DNA of 64,000 nt, taken from positions 1 to 64,000 of the forward strand of contig CAZGPG010000010.1 of NCBI GenBank assembly GCA_964527735.1, written 5' to 3'. A program made the position numbers and the translations under genes. The notes below the pieces were generated by a model. The model was not told the DNA's origin. It did not search any database and saw only the letters and a list, made by a program, of their open reading frames with translations. Positions within the stretch are counted from its first letter, which is position 1. Every line of letters starts with the position of its first letter. Positions 1-7,435 of the stretch are shown here, one piece after another. The DNA is from JBEBVQ01 sp964527735. GTDB taxonomy: Bacteria; Bacteroidota; Bacteroidia; Chitinophagales; Chitinophagaceae.

Positions 1-35
1 TCGCCCTCTTCCCCGCTCTCTTTATCCTTCTGCAT
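1..35 (-). CDS. Possible partial CDS running off the left edge
   Basis: On the minus strand an ATG at 35 opens a frame that stays open to the window edge and starts M-Q-K-D-K-E-S-G-E-E-G. It begins 43 bases after the stop of the SDR gene and on the same strand, so it could be the next gene of that operon. Only 11 codons are visible and no family can be assigned. Confidence 0.3.
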   Translation of the reverse strand, partial: MQKDKESGEEG

Positions 36-78
36 TTTCGTTCAGGCCGTTTGTTTTGGTTGTTATTTGTTTTTCAGG

Positions 79-870
79 TTACACGTTTCCATAAATATTT
101 GACTCCCCTCCGTCAATGGCGATTGTCTGGCCATTCACATAAGAGGCTTCTTCACTCAAAAGGAATGCTACGACCTTAGCTACTTCGTGCGGCAATCCCA
201 ACCGTTTAGCAGGGTTACGTTGAGCATATTCTGTTTCTGCCGCCTTCGGGTCATCCGGATTAACCTGTCTGAAAGCTTCGGCAACCATCGGTGTCAGTAT
301 GGCTCCGGGCGCAATAGCATTGGTATTGATCCCATCCCGGCCGTACTCAAGCGCAGCATTTTTCGTCATCCCTGAAACCGCATGTTTACTGGCGACATAT
401 GGCACCTGGTTCAACACTCCGCGTATGCCGCCTACAGAAGCCACGTTTACGATCCGCCCGTATTTTTGTTGCTGCATTACGGGAATAACATACCGCATTC
501 CGTAGTAAACGCCCATCAGGTTAATGTCAATCACTTTTTTGAAAATGTTTACATCATATTCGGTCATGCCAGCCTGTTTACCTTCAATGCCCGCATTGTT
601 ATACAAGCCGTCAATGCGTCCAAAAGCTTTTACCGTTTCATCAATATAGTTTTTTACGGCCTCTTCATTGGATACATCCGCTACCACAGTAATGATTTTT
701 GCAGCAGGAGACTGCTGATTGATTTCATCTTTTGCTTCCGCCAGGCTTTTTTCATTGTAATCTACAAGCGTAAGATTCGCGCCTTTTGATGCAAGCTCTT
801 TTGCAGTTGCAAGGCCAAGCCCCATAGCCGCACCGGTGATGATGATCACTTTGTTTTCTAAACTGTTCAT
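79..870 (-). CDS. SDR family oxidoreductase (short-chain dehydrogenase)
   Basis: Probable cytosolic NAD(P)-dependent oxidoreductase of the classical short-chain dehydrogenase family, 263 aa. The Rossmann cofactor motif TGAAMGLG is at residues 12-19, NNAG at 91-94, the active-site Asn in DINLMG at 117, Ser at 145, and the catalytic Tyr-Lys pair in YVASK at 158/162. The C-terminal stretch with GQTIAIDGG is typical of the family. The frame opens 8 codons further upstream, but the ATG at 870 puts the first strand and the TGxxxGxG motif at the usual distance from the N-terminus. The substrate cannot be told from sequence. A possible downstream gene starts at 35. Confidence 0.93.
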   Translation of the reverse strand: MNSLENKVIIITGAAMGLGLATAKELASKGANLTLVDYNEKSLAEAKDEINQQSPAAKIITVVADVSNEEAVKNYIDETVKAFGRIDGLYNNAGIEGKQAGMTEYDVNIFKKVIDINLMGVYYGMRYVIPVMQQQKYGRIVNVASVGGIRGVLNQVPYVASKHAVSGMTKNAALEYGRDGINTNAIAPGAILTPMVAEAFRQVNPDDPKAAETEYAQRNPAKRLGLPHEVAKVVAFLLSEEASYVNGQTIAIDGGESNIYGNV

Positions 871-973
871 AATATTTCGTTTTAAATTAATCATTTATTT
901 GTTAATAAATCGCATTGAATATGCGTCTAATAATTCACCCTGAATGCTTCATGCCTGCACAGGCGATCAATGA

Positions 974-1891
974 TCATGAAAGCGGCTCAGGCGGTGGCGC
1001 ACTGCTTGCAGGTCTTGAATGATCGTTGGGGAGTGGTATAAATTCTTCATTATCGTTGGGCGGCAAAGTGAACCTGCCTTGTTTCCAATCCTCTTTGGCC
1101 TGTTCGATACGTTCTTTTCGCGAGGAGACAAAGTTCCACCAGATGAAGCGTTCGCCCAATGGCTCGCCGCCCAGGAGCATCAATGTGGTCGTTTCCTTAG
1201 CAATGATGCGCGGATCGACCCCTTTGGTGAATACAAGCATCTTGCCTTGCGTGTATGTGGTTCCTGCTATTTCTATGGATCCTTTGACGATATAGAAGCC
1301 CCGCTCTGAATGTTCATCCGGAAGGGCAAAGGGGGCGCCCTCCTGCAATACTACGTGCAGATAGCATAACGGGGAATTGGTGTTCACACTGCTTTGAAGC
1401 CCATACGCACTGCCTGCAATGAGCCGCATCCAAATGCCCTTGTCGGTGAAAACGGGCAACTGTTCCGGCGTATAATTCATAAAAGAAGGGGCTGCTTCTT
1501 CGTCTTTTTCGGGAAGGGCCACCCAGGTTTGTATCATTTCCAGACCACCAGCCAGCGAAGCAGGATCCTCAAATCTTTCGGAATGGGCAATCCCGCTACC
1601 GGCTGTCATCCAGTTTACTTCACCCGGACGAATGATCTGCTCTACGCCTAAACTGTCGCGGTGTGTCACCTGGCCGCCGAATAAATAGCTGACGGTCGAG
1701 AGGCCGATATGCGGATGAGGAAGGACATCCATACCGGATGATTCCTGTAGTTTTATGTTTTCTACAGGCCCGGCATGGTCCATAAAAATAAAGGGGCCGA
1801 CCATTCTCCTCAACCGGAAGGGCAGGATACGCTTTACCTTCATCTCCGGAGACAAAGCGGCAGTGCGGGATTCGATTACCAATTCAAGCAT
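974..1891 (-). CDS. Pirin family protein
   Basis: Bicupin protein of the pirin family, 305 aa, the usual length. The N-terminal cupin carries the metal-binding set His59, His61 (HPHIG), His103 and Glu105 (HSE), which matches the Fe-binding pattern of pirins. A second cupin follows from about residue 170 and ends near 270 with the family's GGEPLGE-x-WWNFV segment. Some pirins have quercetinase activity and others act as redox-sensitive regulators; the sequence does not decide between them. The C-terminus (PLPNDHSRPASSAPPPEPLS) is a proline- and serine-rich tail. It stands alone, about 100 bases upstream of the SDR gene on the same strand. Confidence 0.92.
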   Translation of the reverse strand: MLELVIESRTAALSPEMKVKRILPFRLRRMVGPFIFMDHAGPVENIKLQESSGMDVLPHPHIGLSTVSYLFGGQVTHRDSLGVEQIIRPGEVNWMTAGSGIAHSERFEDPASLAGGLEMIQTWVALPEKDEEAAPSFMNYTPEQLPVFTDKGIWMRLIAGSAYGLQSSVNTNSPLCYLHVVLQEGAPFALPDEHSERGFYIVKGSIEIAGTTYTQGKMLVFTKGVDPRIIAKETTTLMLLGGEPLGERFIWWNFVSSRKERIEQAKEDWKQGRFTLPPNDNEEFIPLPNDHSRPASSAPPPEPLS

Positions 1892-2035
1892 AGTATGACC
1901 TGTTAAACACTAAATATAACAATATTATTTTAAATATCATGCTGTTGCATTTAATGTATCCGGCGCCGTACAGCCAGTTTCCGGAACAATTATTTTCCCT
2001 CCTTTAGTACAGATAAAACGAAGCAGTAAATTCTT

Positions 2036-3256
2036 TCACAGGACAGATTCATAAACCGCTTCATAAGCACTTATCCCTTTCTCCAGATCAAAATAATCTA
2101 CACACCCCGCACGGATGGCAGCAGGATCGAAATTTGTCCGGAGCGCTTCTCTGATTGCCTTGCGATACGCATCTTCATTGTATTGATCCACCAGTACACC
2201 GGCACGATACTGCTGTACGATACGGTCCGAATCCCCCACACCGGCATTGCAGATCACCGGTACGCCCATCGCCATCAGCTCGCCCTGCTTTACCGGAGAA
2301 GATGCTTTTTTGGAAAATGCCTGCTTCAGGAAAAACAACCCGTAATCCATCAGCGAAATATAATACGGCATCTCAGCCCGGCCGGCACTGGCAATACGGA
2401 TATACTCAGCCGCTATACCCTGCTTTTCAGACTCTGTAAGGATCATTTCCGGCGGTTCGGTAGTGACAAAAAACAAAACGCTATGCGGGTGTTCTTCGAG
2501 CCAGACTTTAAAGAACGATAGCATTTCAGGCAAAAGGTACCATGTGCCCAGCGACCCGACGTATCCCAGGACGGTAGCATTATCCGGAATGCCGGCCTGC
2601 TGTTTTAAGACCTGGCGTTTTTCTCTGTTTATCGCCCCCGGATCAAATAATTCCGTATCCACACAACAGGGGATCACTGTTATATGCGGCATACCGGGAA
2701 TATGCCATTTATCTATCTCCTCTTTACCTGCATGGGTAAGAGAAATGATAGCATCAGATTCGCGGAGAAATTGTTTTTCTTTTTTCTTGAAGTAGCGGTA
2801 TATCATGCTATACATCGGATTGGAACGATTCCACAATCCACCGTCTATCCGTTCATCTGCCCAGAACCCGCGCATATCAAAAATAAAACGGGTATTGAAT
2901 GTACGTTTCATCCACAGCCCTGTGATCGCAGCAATATAGCTCCTGCAGTGAACTACGTCAAACCTATGTTCCCGATGCAAAGCCGCCGCCCTGGCCTTCA
3001 GGGCCGAAAGATCTTTGATCGTAGACAGCACGGGCGGAGAAGCCGTGTACGGGATAGGATGCCAGTCGATATCACTCTTCTTACAGAATGATTCAATACC
3101 GGACCGGTGGGCTGTAAAGCGTTGGAGTTTTTCGCAACTAAGCAACGATATGCGGTAGCCCTTAGCTGCAAGACCGGCCAGATAGGGCAATACCTGGGAT
3201 TGCCCGAGCGGATCGGTCATTCCATCGTAGGAAATATACAGGATGGAAGAAGACAT
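2036..3256 (-). CDS. Glycosyltransferase, GT4-like family
   Basis: Retaining GT-B glycosyltransferase, about 406 aa, probably cytosolic or membrane-associated and acting in surface polysaccharide synthesis. The N-terminal domain opens with SILYISYDGMTDPLGQSQV, the donor-independent half typical of GT4 enzymes. The C-terminal half has VLGYVGSLGTWY at about 230 and the sugar-nucleotide region SSPVKQGELMAMGVPVICN at about 320-340, where E-L-M-A-M-G-V-P is the usual E-x-x-A-x-G-x-P signature. The frame offers an ATG at 3265, but a perfect -7 element at 3278-3271 would put transcription start almost on it, so the ATG at 3256 is preferred. No other polysaccharide gene is nearby, so the sugar is unknown. 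Confidence 0.88.
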   Translation of the reverse strand: MSSSILYISYDGMTDPLGQSQVLPYLAGLAAKGYRISLLSCEKLQRFTAHRSGIESFCKKSDIDWHPIPYTASPPVLSTIKDLSALKARAAALHREHRFDVVHCRSYIAAITGLWMKRTFNTRFIFDMRGFWADERIDGGLWNRSNPMYSMIYRYFKKKEKQFLRESDAIISLTHAGKEEIDKWHIPGMPHITVIPCCVDTELFDPGAINREKRQVLKQQAGIPDNATVLGYVGSLGTWYLLPEMLSFFKVWLEEHPHSVLFFVTTEPPEMILTESEKQGIAAEYIRIASAGRAEMPYYISLMDYGLFFLKQAFSKKASSPVKQGELMAMGVPVICNAGVGDSDRIVQQYRAGVLVDQYNEDAYRKAIREALRTNFDPAAIRAGCVDYFDLEKGISAYEAVYESVL

Positions 3257-3270
3257 AGGCTGCAAGATTG

Positions 3271-3278
3271 CAAATATA
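3271..3278 (-). promoter_or_regulatory. Bacteroidota -7 promoter element of the glycosyltransferase gene
   Basis: TATATTTG on the minus strand matches the Bacteroidota -7 consensus TAnnTTTG. It ends 15 bases before the ATG at 3256 and argues against the ATG at 3265. Confidence 0.55.
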
Positions 3279-3398
3279 TCTTGTCTTAAGAAATAAAATT
3301 ACCGGTTCTGCTATGATAACAATAAGATTACGCCCGGATTTGTATCTTTTACCGGCACATCCAAAAGCTCATCTTCCAAAAAATGTTATTTTTACGCC

Positions 3399-3950
3399 AT
3401 GGCATTATTGCGTTTCAGGATATACTGGGAAGAAGACGACCTGGTTTACCGTGATATTGAGATCCAACCAGGACAAACATTTCTGGATTTGCATCAGGCT
3501 ATTATCAAAGCTTATGAATTTGACGGCAAGCACGCCGCTTCATTTTACGAGAGCGATGAGCGCTGGCAGCGTGGGCGGGAGATATCCTCCGAGGTGCTGG
3601 TCAACAAAAAGGATGCACCTGCTCTTTCGATGGCAAAAACTCCGGTATCTGCCTTGGTCACCAAGCCCAGCCAGAAGTTTGTCTATGAATATGACCCTGT
3701 AAAACACTGGCTGTTTCTTGTAGAGCTGATCGGTGTGAGCAAAGACGAAAATCCGAAGCTGATCTATCCGCATTGTGTCCGGAAGGAAGGCATCGGGCCG
3801 TCGCAATACGGCATCAAAGGCATTCATGCAGACAAGCTGATGGAGATCGAGGAGAAATACGACCTCGGCGCAGATGAGATGGCCGAAGGTTTCGGCAGTG
3901 AAGGAGAAGAGCCGGCCGGCGGTGGCGACGATCCCGATACATTCATGTAG
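3399..3950 (+). CDS. Plasmid pRiA4b ORF-3-like family protein
   Basis: 183 aa, starting ALLRFRIYWEEDDLVYRDIE with the strand-helix pattern of the pRiA4b ORF-3 (TnpR-like passenger) fold: PGQTFLDLHQAIIKAYEFD at about 28-46, a stretch with FYESDERW, then YEYDPVKHWLFLVELIG near 105-125, which resembles the family's YDFGDxWxHxI motif. The biochemical function of the family is unknown. The acidic tail ends GGGDDPDTF. In Bacteroidota this protein is often chromosomal and not linked to transposons, and there is no transposase here. The gene lies 29 bases upstream of miaA on the same strand, with a palindrome in the gap. Confidence 0.8.
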   Translation: MALLRFRIYWEEDDLVYRDIEIQPGQTFLDLHQAIIKAYEFDGKHAASFYESDERWQRGREISSEVLVNKKDAPALSMAKTPVSALVTKPSQKFVYEYDPVKHWLFLVELIGVSKDENPKLIYPHCVRKEGIGPSQYGIKGIHADKLMEIEEKYDLGADEMAEGFGSEGEEPAGGGDDPDTFM

Positions 3951-3970
3951 GGACGAATAATTATTCGCCC
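3950..3970. repeat. GGGCGAAT-type palindrome
   Basis: A 14-base perfect palindrome (cgaataattattcg, 3954-3967) with flanking ggg/ccc starts on the last base of the upstream gene's stop codon. The same family recurs at 4894-4913 and as a half copy near 24223-24236, so this is a dispersed repeat, possibly working as a weak terminator or processing site between this gene and miaA. Confidence 0.6.
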
Positions 3971-3979
3971 ATAAACATT

Positions 3980-4903
3980 ATGGACACAACATCATTCCCC
4001 CATACCCTGCTGGTGATCGCAGGCCCCACAGCTGTAGGAAAATCTGCCGTAGCTGTGGATATTGCATTACGTCTGGGCACGGAGATCCTTTCTGCCGATT
4101 CACGGCAATGCTACCGGGAGATGAGCATCGGTACTGCCAAGCCTTTACCCGAAGAACAAAAAGGCGTCAAACATCATTTTATCGATACTTTTCCGGTAAC
4201 GGAAGATATCAGTGCCGCAGCTTATGAACACATTGGCCTGGCTTGTATCAGCGATATATTTTCCCGGCATCATACGGCAATAGCCTGTGGTGGTACCGGC
4301 CTGTATATTAAAGCCCTCTGCGAAGGACTGGATGAAATGCCGGAAACAGACCCCGCAGTAACAGATGCAGTGCAGATGGCATACAACACCCACGGTTTGA
4401 GCTGGCTGCAGCAGGCCGTAATGGAGGAAGATTCTGATTTTTATGCACAGGGAGAAATATATAATCCCGCACGAATGATCCGGGCGCTGTCATTCATACG
4501 CAGCACCGGACAGAGCATTACCCGGTTCAGAACGGCGGTAAAAAAACAACGGCCGTTCCGCACCATTAAAACAGCGCTGGAATTGCCCAGGGAAATACTG
4601 TACGAGCGCATCAACCAGCGTGTAGACCTGATGATGGAGCAGGGCTTGTTGCCGGAAGCGGAACGACTATATCCACTGCGTCATTTGAAGAACCTGCAGA
4701 CGGTAGGGTACTCGGAACTTTTTGCCTACATGGATGGAGCATATACGCTGCCTGTGGCTATTGAAAAGATCAAACAGCACACGCGTAATTATGCCAAACG
4801 GCAAATGACCTGGTTTAAAAAAGACAAGGACTTCATCTGGTTTCGTGCGGATGACCCGGATGTGGCAGAACGGATATTAGCAGCAGGCATATCGGGCGAA
4901 TGA
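3980..4903 (+). CDS. miaA: tRNA dimethylallyltransferase
   Basis: Transfers the dimethylallyl group from DMAPP to N6 of A37 in tRNAs that read UNN codons, giving i6A. 307 aa, normal length. The P-loop GPTAVGKS is at residues 15-22, followed by ILSADSRQCYREMSIGTAKP, the tRNA- and DMAPP-binding motif with its conserved Asp-Ser-x-Gln. CGGTGLYIKALCEG is at about 100-113 and the C-terminal QTVGYSELFAY...TRNYAKRQMTWFKKD segment is diagnostic of MiaA. The last codons and the TGA stop lie inside a palindrome shared with the convergent protease gene. Confidence 0.97.
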   Translation: MDTTSFPHTLLVIAGPTAVGKSAVAVDIALRLGTEILSADSRQCYREMSIGTAKPLPEEQKGVKHHFIDTFPVTEDISAAAYEHIGLACISDIFSRHHTAIACGGTGLYIKALCEGLDEMPETDPAVTDAVQMAYNTHGLSWLQQAVMEEDSDFYAQGEIYNPARMIRALSFIRSTGQSITRFRTAVKKQRPFRTIKTALELPREILYERINQRVDLMMEQGLLPEAERLYPLRHLKNLQTVGYSELFAYMDGAYTLPVAIEKIKQHTRNYAKRQMTWFKKDKDFIWFRADDPDVAERILAAGISGE

Positions 4904-4913
4904 TGATTCGCCC
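4894..4913. terminator. Palindrome between convergent miaA and the protease gene
   Basis: gggcgaat (4894-4901) pairs with attcgccc (4906-4913) around a 4-base loop that includes the miaA stop codon. The opposing gene stops at 4914, so the hairpin covers both gene ends and could end transcription from either side. There is no long T-run. Confidence 0.5.
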
Positions 4914-6005
4914 CTACTTATACACCTGCACCATGCAGGTATAATCCTGCAGTTTTTCGATCTGCTGCTCGCGCGATAATTTGCCGATCCTGCTGTACCG
5001 CGGGAGCTGTATATTCATCTGGCGTGGAAGGGATTCCAGCAGTGTATGCAGTGCATTCGTGCTTACCGCGTAAGTAATATTCGTTTTCTCCGTCTCGTGT
5101 GCCGTAACGATGCCGATCACATTTCCATGCGCATCAAATACCGGCGCACCGCTCTGCCCGGGGTTAGCGGGCAGGTCGAGCCTATATTGGTCCGTATTGC
5201 CCCGGAAGCCATTACGGGCGCTCACATAACCTTCATTATAAACAACCTCGTTCTGTGGAAAACCGAGCGTATATATCCGTGCGCCCAGTGGAGATTTAGC
5301 AGGTGCAAAATGATAAGGCACTTCTCCCTTTCCGAAACGGAAGTTTTCTTTCTCCACCCGGAGCAATGCGATATCCGTTGTCTCATCATAAGCAACGGTA
5401 TAGGTTTTGTAATACCGGCCTTCGCGTGTACGGATATACACAGAATCAGCGCCATTCACCACATGATAGTTGGTAACAAGATACCCGTTGTTGGTCAATG
5501 CAAAAGCGGTGCCGCTGGAGCTCACTTCAGCATCGGGCCCCATACGCTCCAGTGTATCCCGGATCTGGTTGATCGTCAGATTTTGCTGGTACTGGGCATT
5601 CTTGATGCGGGCTATATCTTTTTGAATGTTAACCAGGGTATGGTAGGAAGATGTTTTCCGGACCACGGTATTACTCTGTAATATCCATACCGTGAGCAGC
5701 GCGGTGAGCAATGCCACACCGGCGGCAACGGATGCGGTGCGCAGAAAATGGTTGCGGAAGGGGATGCTGATACGCTTCTTTTGAGACGCCTGCACATCTT
5801 TATGCACCTCCTGCAGTAAAGAGCGAAACTTCCGGGTCCTGCCGGCGCCTGCCAGGGAGCGCAGCAGATCCACCTGCTCACCAAAAGCAGCGGCAAATTC
5901 CGGGTCCGACGCCATCTTAACCTCAAGGTCAACAGATTCCGCTTCTGTAAGCGTCCCCGCCAGCCAGGCTTCGGCCAACATCACTATGTGAACATCCTGA
6001 GACAT
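4914..6005 (-). CDS. Membrane protein with anti-sigma-like N-terminus fused to a trypsin-like serine protease
   Basis: 363 aa in three parts. Residues 1-85 are cytosolic and resemble the N-terminus of anti-sigma/FecR-type proteins (AEAWLAGTLTEAESVDLEVK...DPEFAAAF), without a Cys-His zinc motif. A membrane helix spans about 88-110, then a short polar coiled-coil-like stretch (118-155). Residues 160-345 form a periplasmic chymotrypsin-fold protease with His181 (TNYHVVNG), Asp211 (TTDIALL) and Ser285 (NPGQSGAPVF), so the triad is intact. There is no PDZ domain, unlike DegP/HtrA. The sigma factor gene lies 49 bases upstream on the same strand, which suggests that this protein holds and releases that sigma factor; this is inference. 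Confidence 0.85.
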   Translation of the reverse strand: MSQDVHIVMLAEAWLAGTLTEAESVDLEVKMASDPEFAAAFGEQVDLLRSLAGAGRTRKFRSLLQEVHKDVQASQKKRISIPFRNHFLRTASVAAGVALLTALLTVWILQSNTVVRKTSSYHTLVNIQKDIARIKNAQYQQNLTINQIRDTLERMGPDAEVSSSGTAFALTNNGYLVTNYHVVNGADSVYIRTREGRYYKTYTVAYDETTDIALLRVEKENFRFGKGEVPYHFAPAKSPLGARIYTLGFPQNEVVYNEGYVSARNGFRGNTDQYRLDLPANPGQSGAPVFDAHGNVIGIVTAHETEKTNITYAVSTNALHTLLESLPRQMNIQLPRYSRIGKLSREQQIEKLQDYTCMVQVYK

Positions 6006-6054
6006 AACAATTTAATTATTAATTATGAGTTATGAATGATGAATTAAACATCAT

Positions 6055-6633
6055 TCATTTCGCCCGTACCCCATAAAACAGCTTCCTCAGCCTCGCAAGG
6101 CATTTATATTTCTGCGTCTTGGCATTATCGGGGTTGGTATACCCGAAAGCTATCGCTATTTGCTGCATGCTTTTACCTTCATGGTAAAAAGCTTTCAGCA
6201 GCGTACTGCACGGATCCCCCAGCCTGTCTAACGCGATATCCAGCTGCCCGAAATGACGCTCCCGCTCCCTGTGGACCTCCAGATCATCATCCCAGACCCC
6301 GTATCCCGGATCGTCTGTTTCCGGATCATACCGGCTGTCTGCCGGGTTACGATGGCGGGATTGTATTTTTTTATACCAGAGCCGTTTACTGACCGCTACG
6401 AGATACGTCCCGATCCTGCACGTCAATACAAACTCATCTGTACAGGCTTTTTCAAACAACACCACCATCGCTTCCTGAAAAATATCAGCAGCATCTGCCT
6501 CGGAACCCCCATTTATCCCGATCCAGTTGATAACAAGCGGGTAATGCTGCCGGTATATCATTTCGGCTACATCCCTCCGGCCTTGGGCCAGCCCTGCCAG
6601 CATCTCCTGCTCTGTACCTGACGGATCGTACAC
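6055..6633 (-). CDS. RNA polymerase sigma factor, sigma-70/ECF-like
   Basis: 192 aa. Region 2 is at about 20-90 with the DIFQEAMVVLFEKA segment used in core binding and -10 recognition. Region 4 is a helix-turn-helix at about 140-185 (LLKAFYHEGKSMQQIAIAFGY...AKTQKYKCLARLRKLF). The linker is acidic. The frame starts with GTG at 6633 and no in-frame ATG exists until residue 11, so GTG is the probable start. The next gene, 49 bases downstream, encodes an anti-sigma-like membrane protease that probably controls it. Target promoters are unknown. Confidence 0.9.
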   Translation of the reverse strand: MYDPSGTEQEMLAGLAQGRRDVAEMIYRQHYPLVINWIGINGGSEADAADIFQEAMVVLFEKACTDEFVLTCRIGTYLVAVSKRLWYKKIQSRHRNPADSRYDPETDDPGYGVWDDDLEVHRERERHFGQLDIALDRLGDPCSTLLKAFYHEGKSMQQIAIAFGYTNPDNAKTQKYKCLARLRKLFYGVRAK

Positions 6634-6796
6634 TGATTAATACATTTTGGGTGAAAAAGTAACCCTTTTTCAATAATGAATTTAATTAAAAATCCGTCTG
6701 CACCGGATCAATTGTAAAATTAAGCATACAACAGGTAATAAAACATGTATTGCCCGGTATTTAAGAGATTTTTAGCGGTTTGTTCCGAGCATAAAT

Positions 6797-7435
6797 TCAA
6801 TCTATGAGCTTCATAAGGATCGCTTCACGCACCATAGATGCTGTATTCTTAACATCGAGTTTAAACATAATATTCACCCTGTGGTGCTCTACGGTACGCT
6901 GACTTAAAAAAAGCATCTCAGCAATCTGCTGGTTTGTATTTCCTTCAACGATCAGTCTCAATACTTCTTTCTCACGTTGTGTAAGCACCGGCAATGCGGC
7001 AGATCGCTTCTTTACCTCAATAGCTTCGTTATATACGATCTCCTTCATTTTCGGATCTACATACTGCATTCCTGAATACACTTCTTTCACCGCCTGAAGC
7101 AACACCTCCTTTCCTGCGCTTTTCAGCACATACCCCATCGCGCCGGTATGCAGCATCTCCTGCAATACGGCTGCCTGGTCAAGGTTAGTGAGCGCAATGA
7201 TCGCAATACCGGGATACGCCTCCCGGATATGATGCACCAGTTCCACACCATGTATACCCGGCATCTGAATATCCATCAGCAACACATCGGGCACGCCTTC
7301 CTTCAACCCTGCAAGAAGATCGTTACCATTGATATACACTCCCTGAAGCGCAATTCCTTCGCAGCCGTTCAGAATGCGTTGCAGCCCTTCCGTCACAACA
7401 GGATGATCGTCTACAATAGATACGGAAATCGTCAT
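6797..7435 (-). CDS. NarL/FixJ-type response regulator
   Basis: 212 aa DNA-binding response regulator. The receiver domain has the acidic pair Asp9/Asp10, the phospho-acceptor Asp55 (LLMDIQMPG), Thr83 and Lys105. The LuxR-type HTH lies at about 145-205 (LTQREKEVLRLIVEGNTNQQIAEMLFLS). The start ATG overlaps the stop of the upstream histidine kinase by four bases (ATGA), so the two are translationally coupled and form a cognate pair. Confidence 0.96.
   Translation of the reverse strand: MTISVSIVDDHPVVTEGLQRILNGCEGIALQGVYINGNDLLAGLKEGVPDVLLMDIQMPGIHGVELVHHIREAYPGIAIIALTNLDQAAVLQEMLHTGAMGYVLKSAGKEVLLQAVKEVYSGMQYVDPKMKEIVYNEAIEVKKRSAALPVLTQREKEVLRLIVEGNTNQQIAEMLFLSQRTVEHHRVNIMFKLDVKNTASMVREAILMKLID

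Noticed and set aside
3399..3950. Transposon or plasmid remnant, because of the family name pRiA4b ORF-3/TnpR-like
   Set aside because: No transposase, terminal repeats or composition change nearby; the family is widespread on chromosomes.
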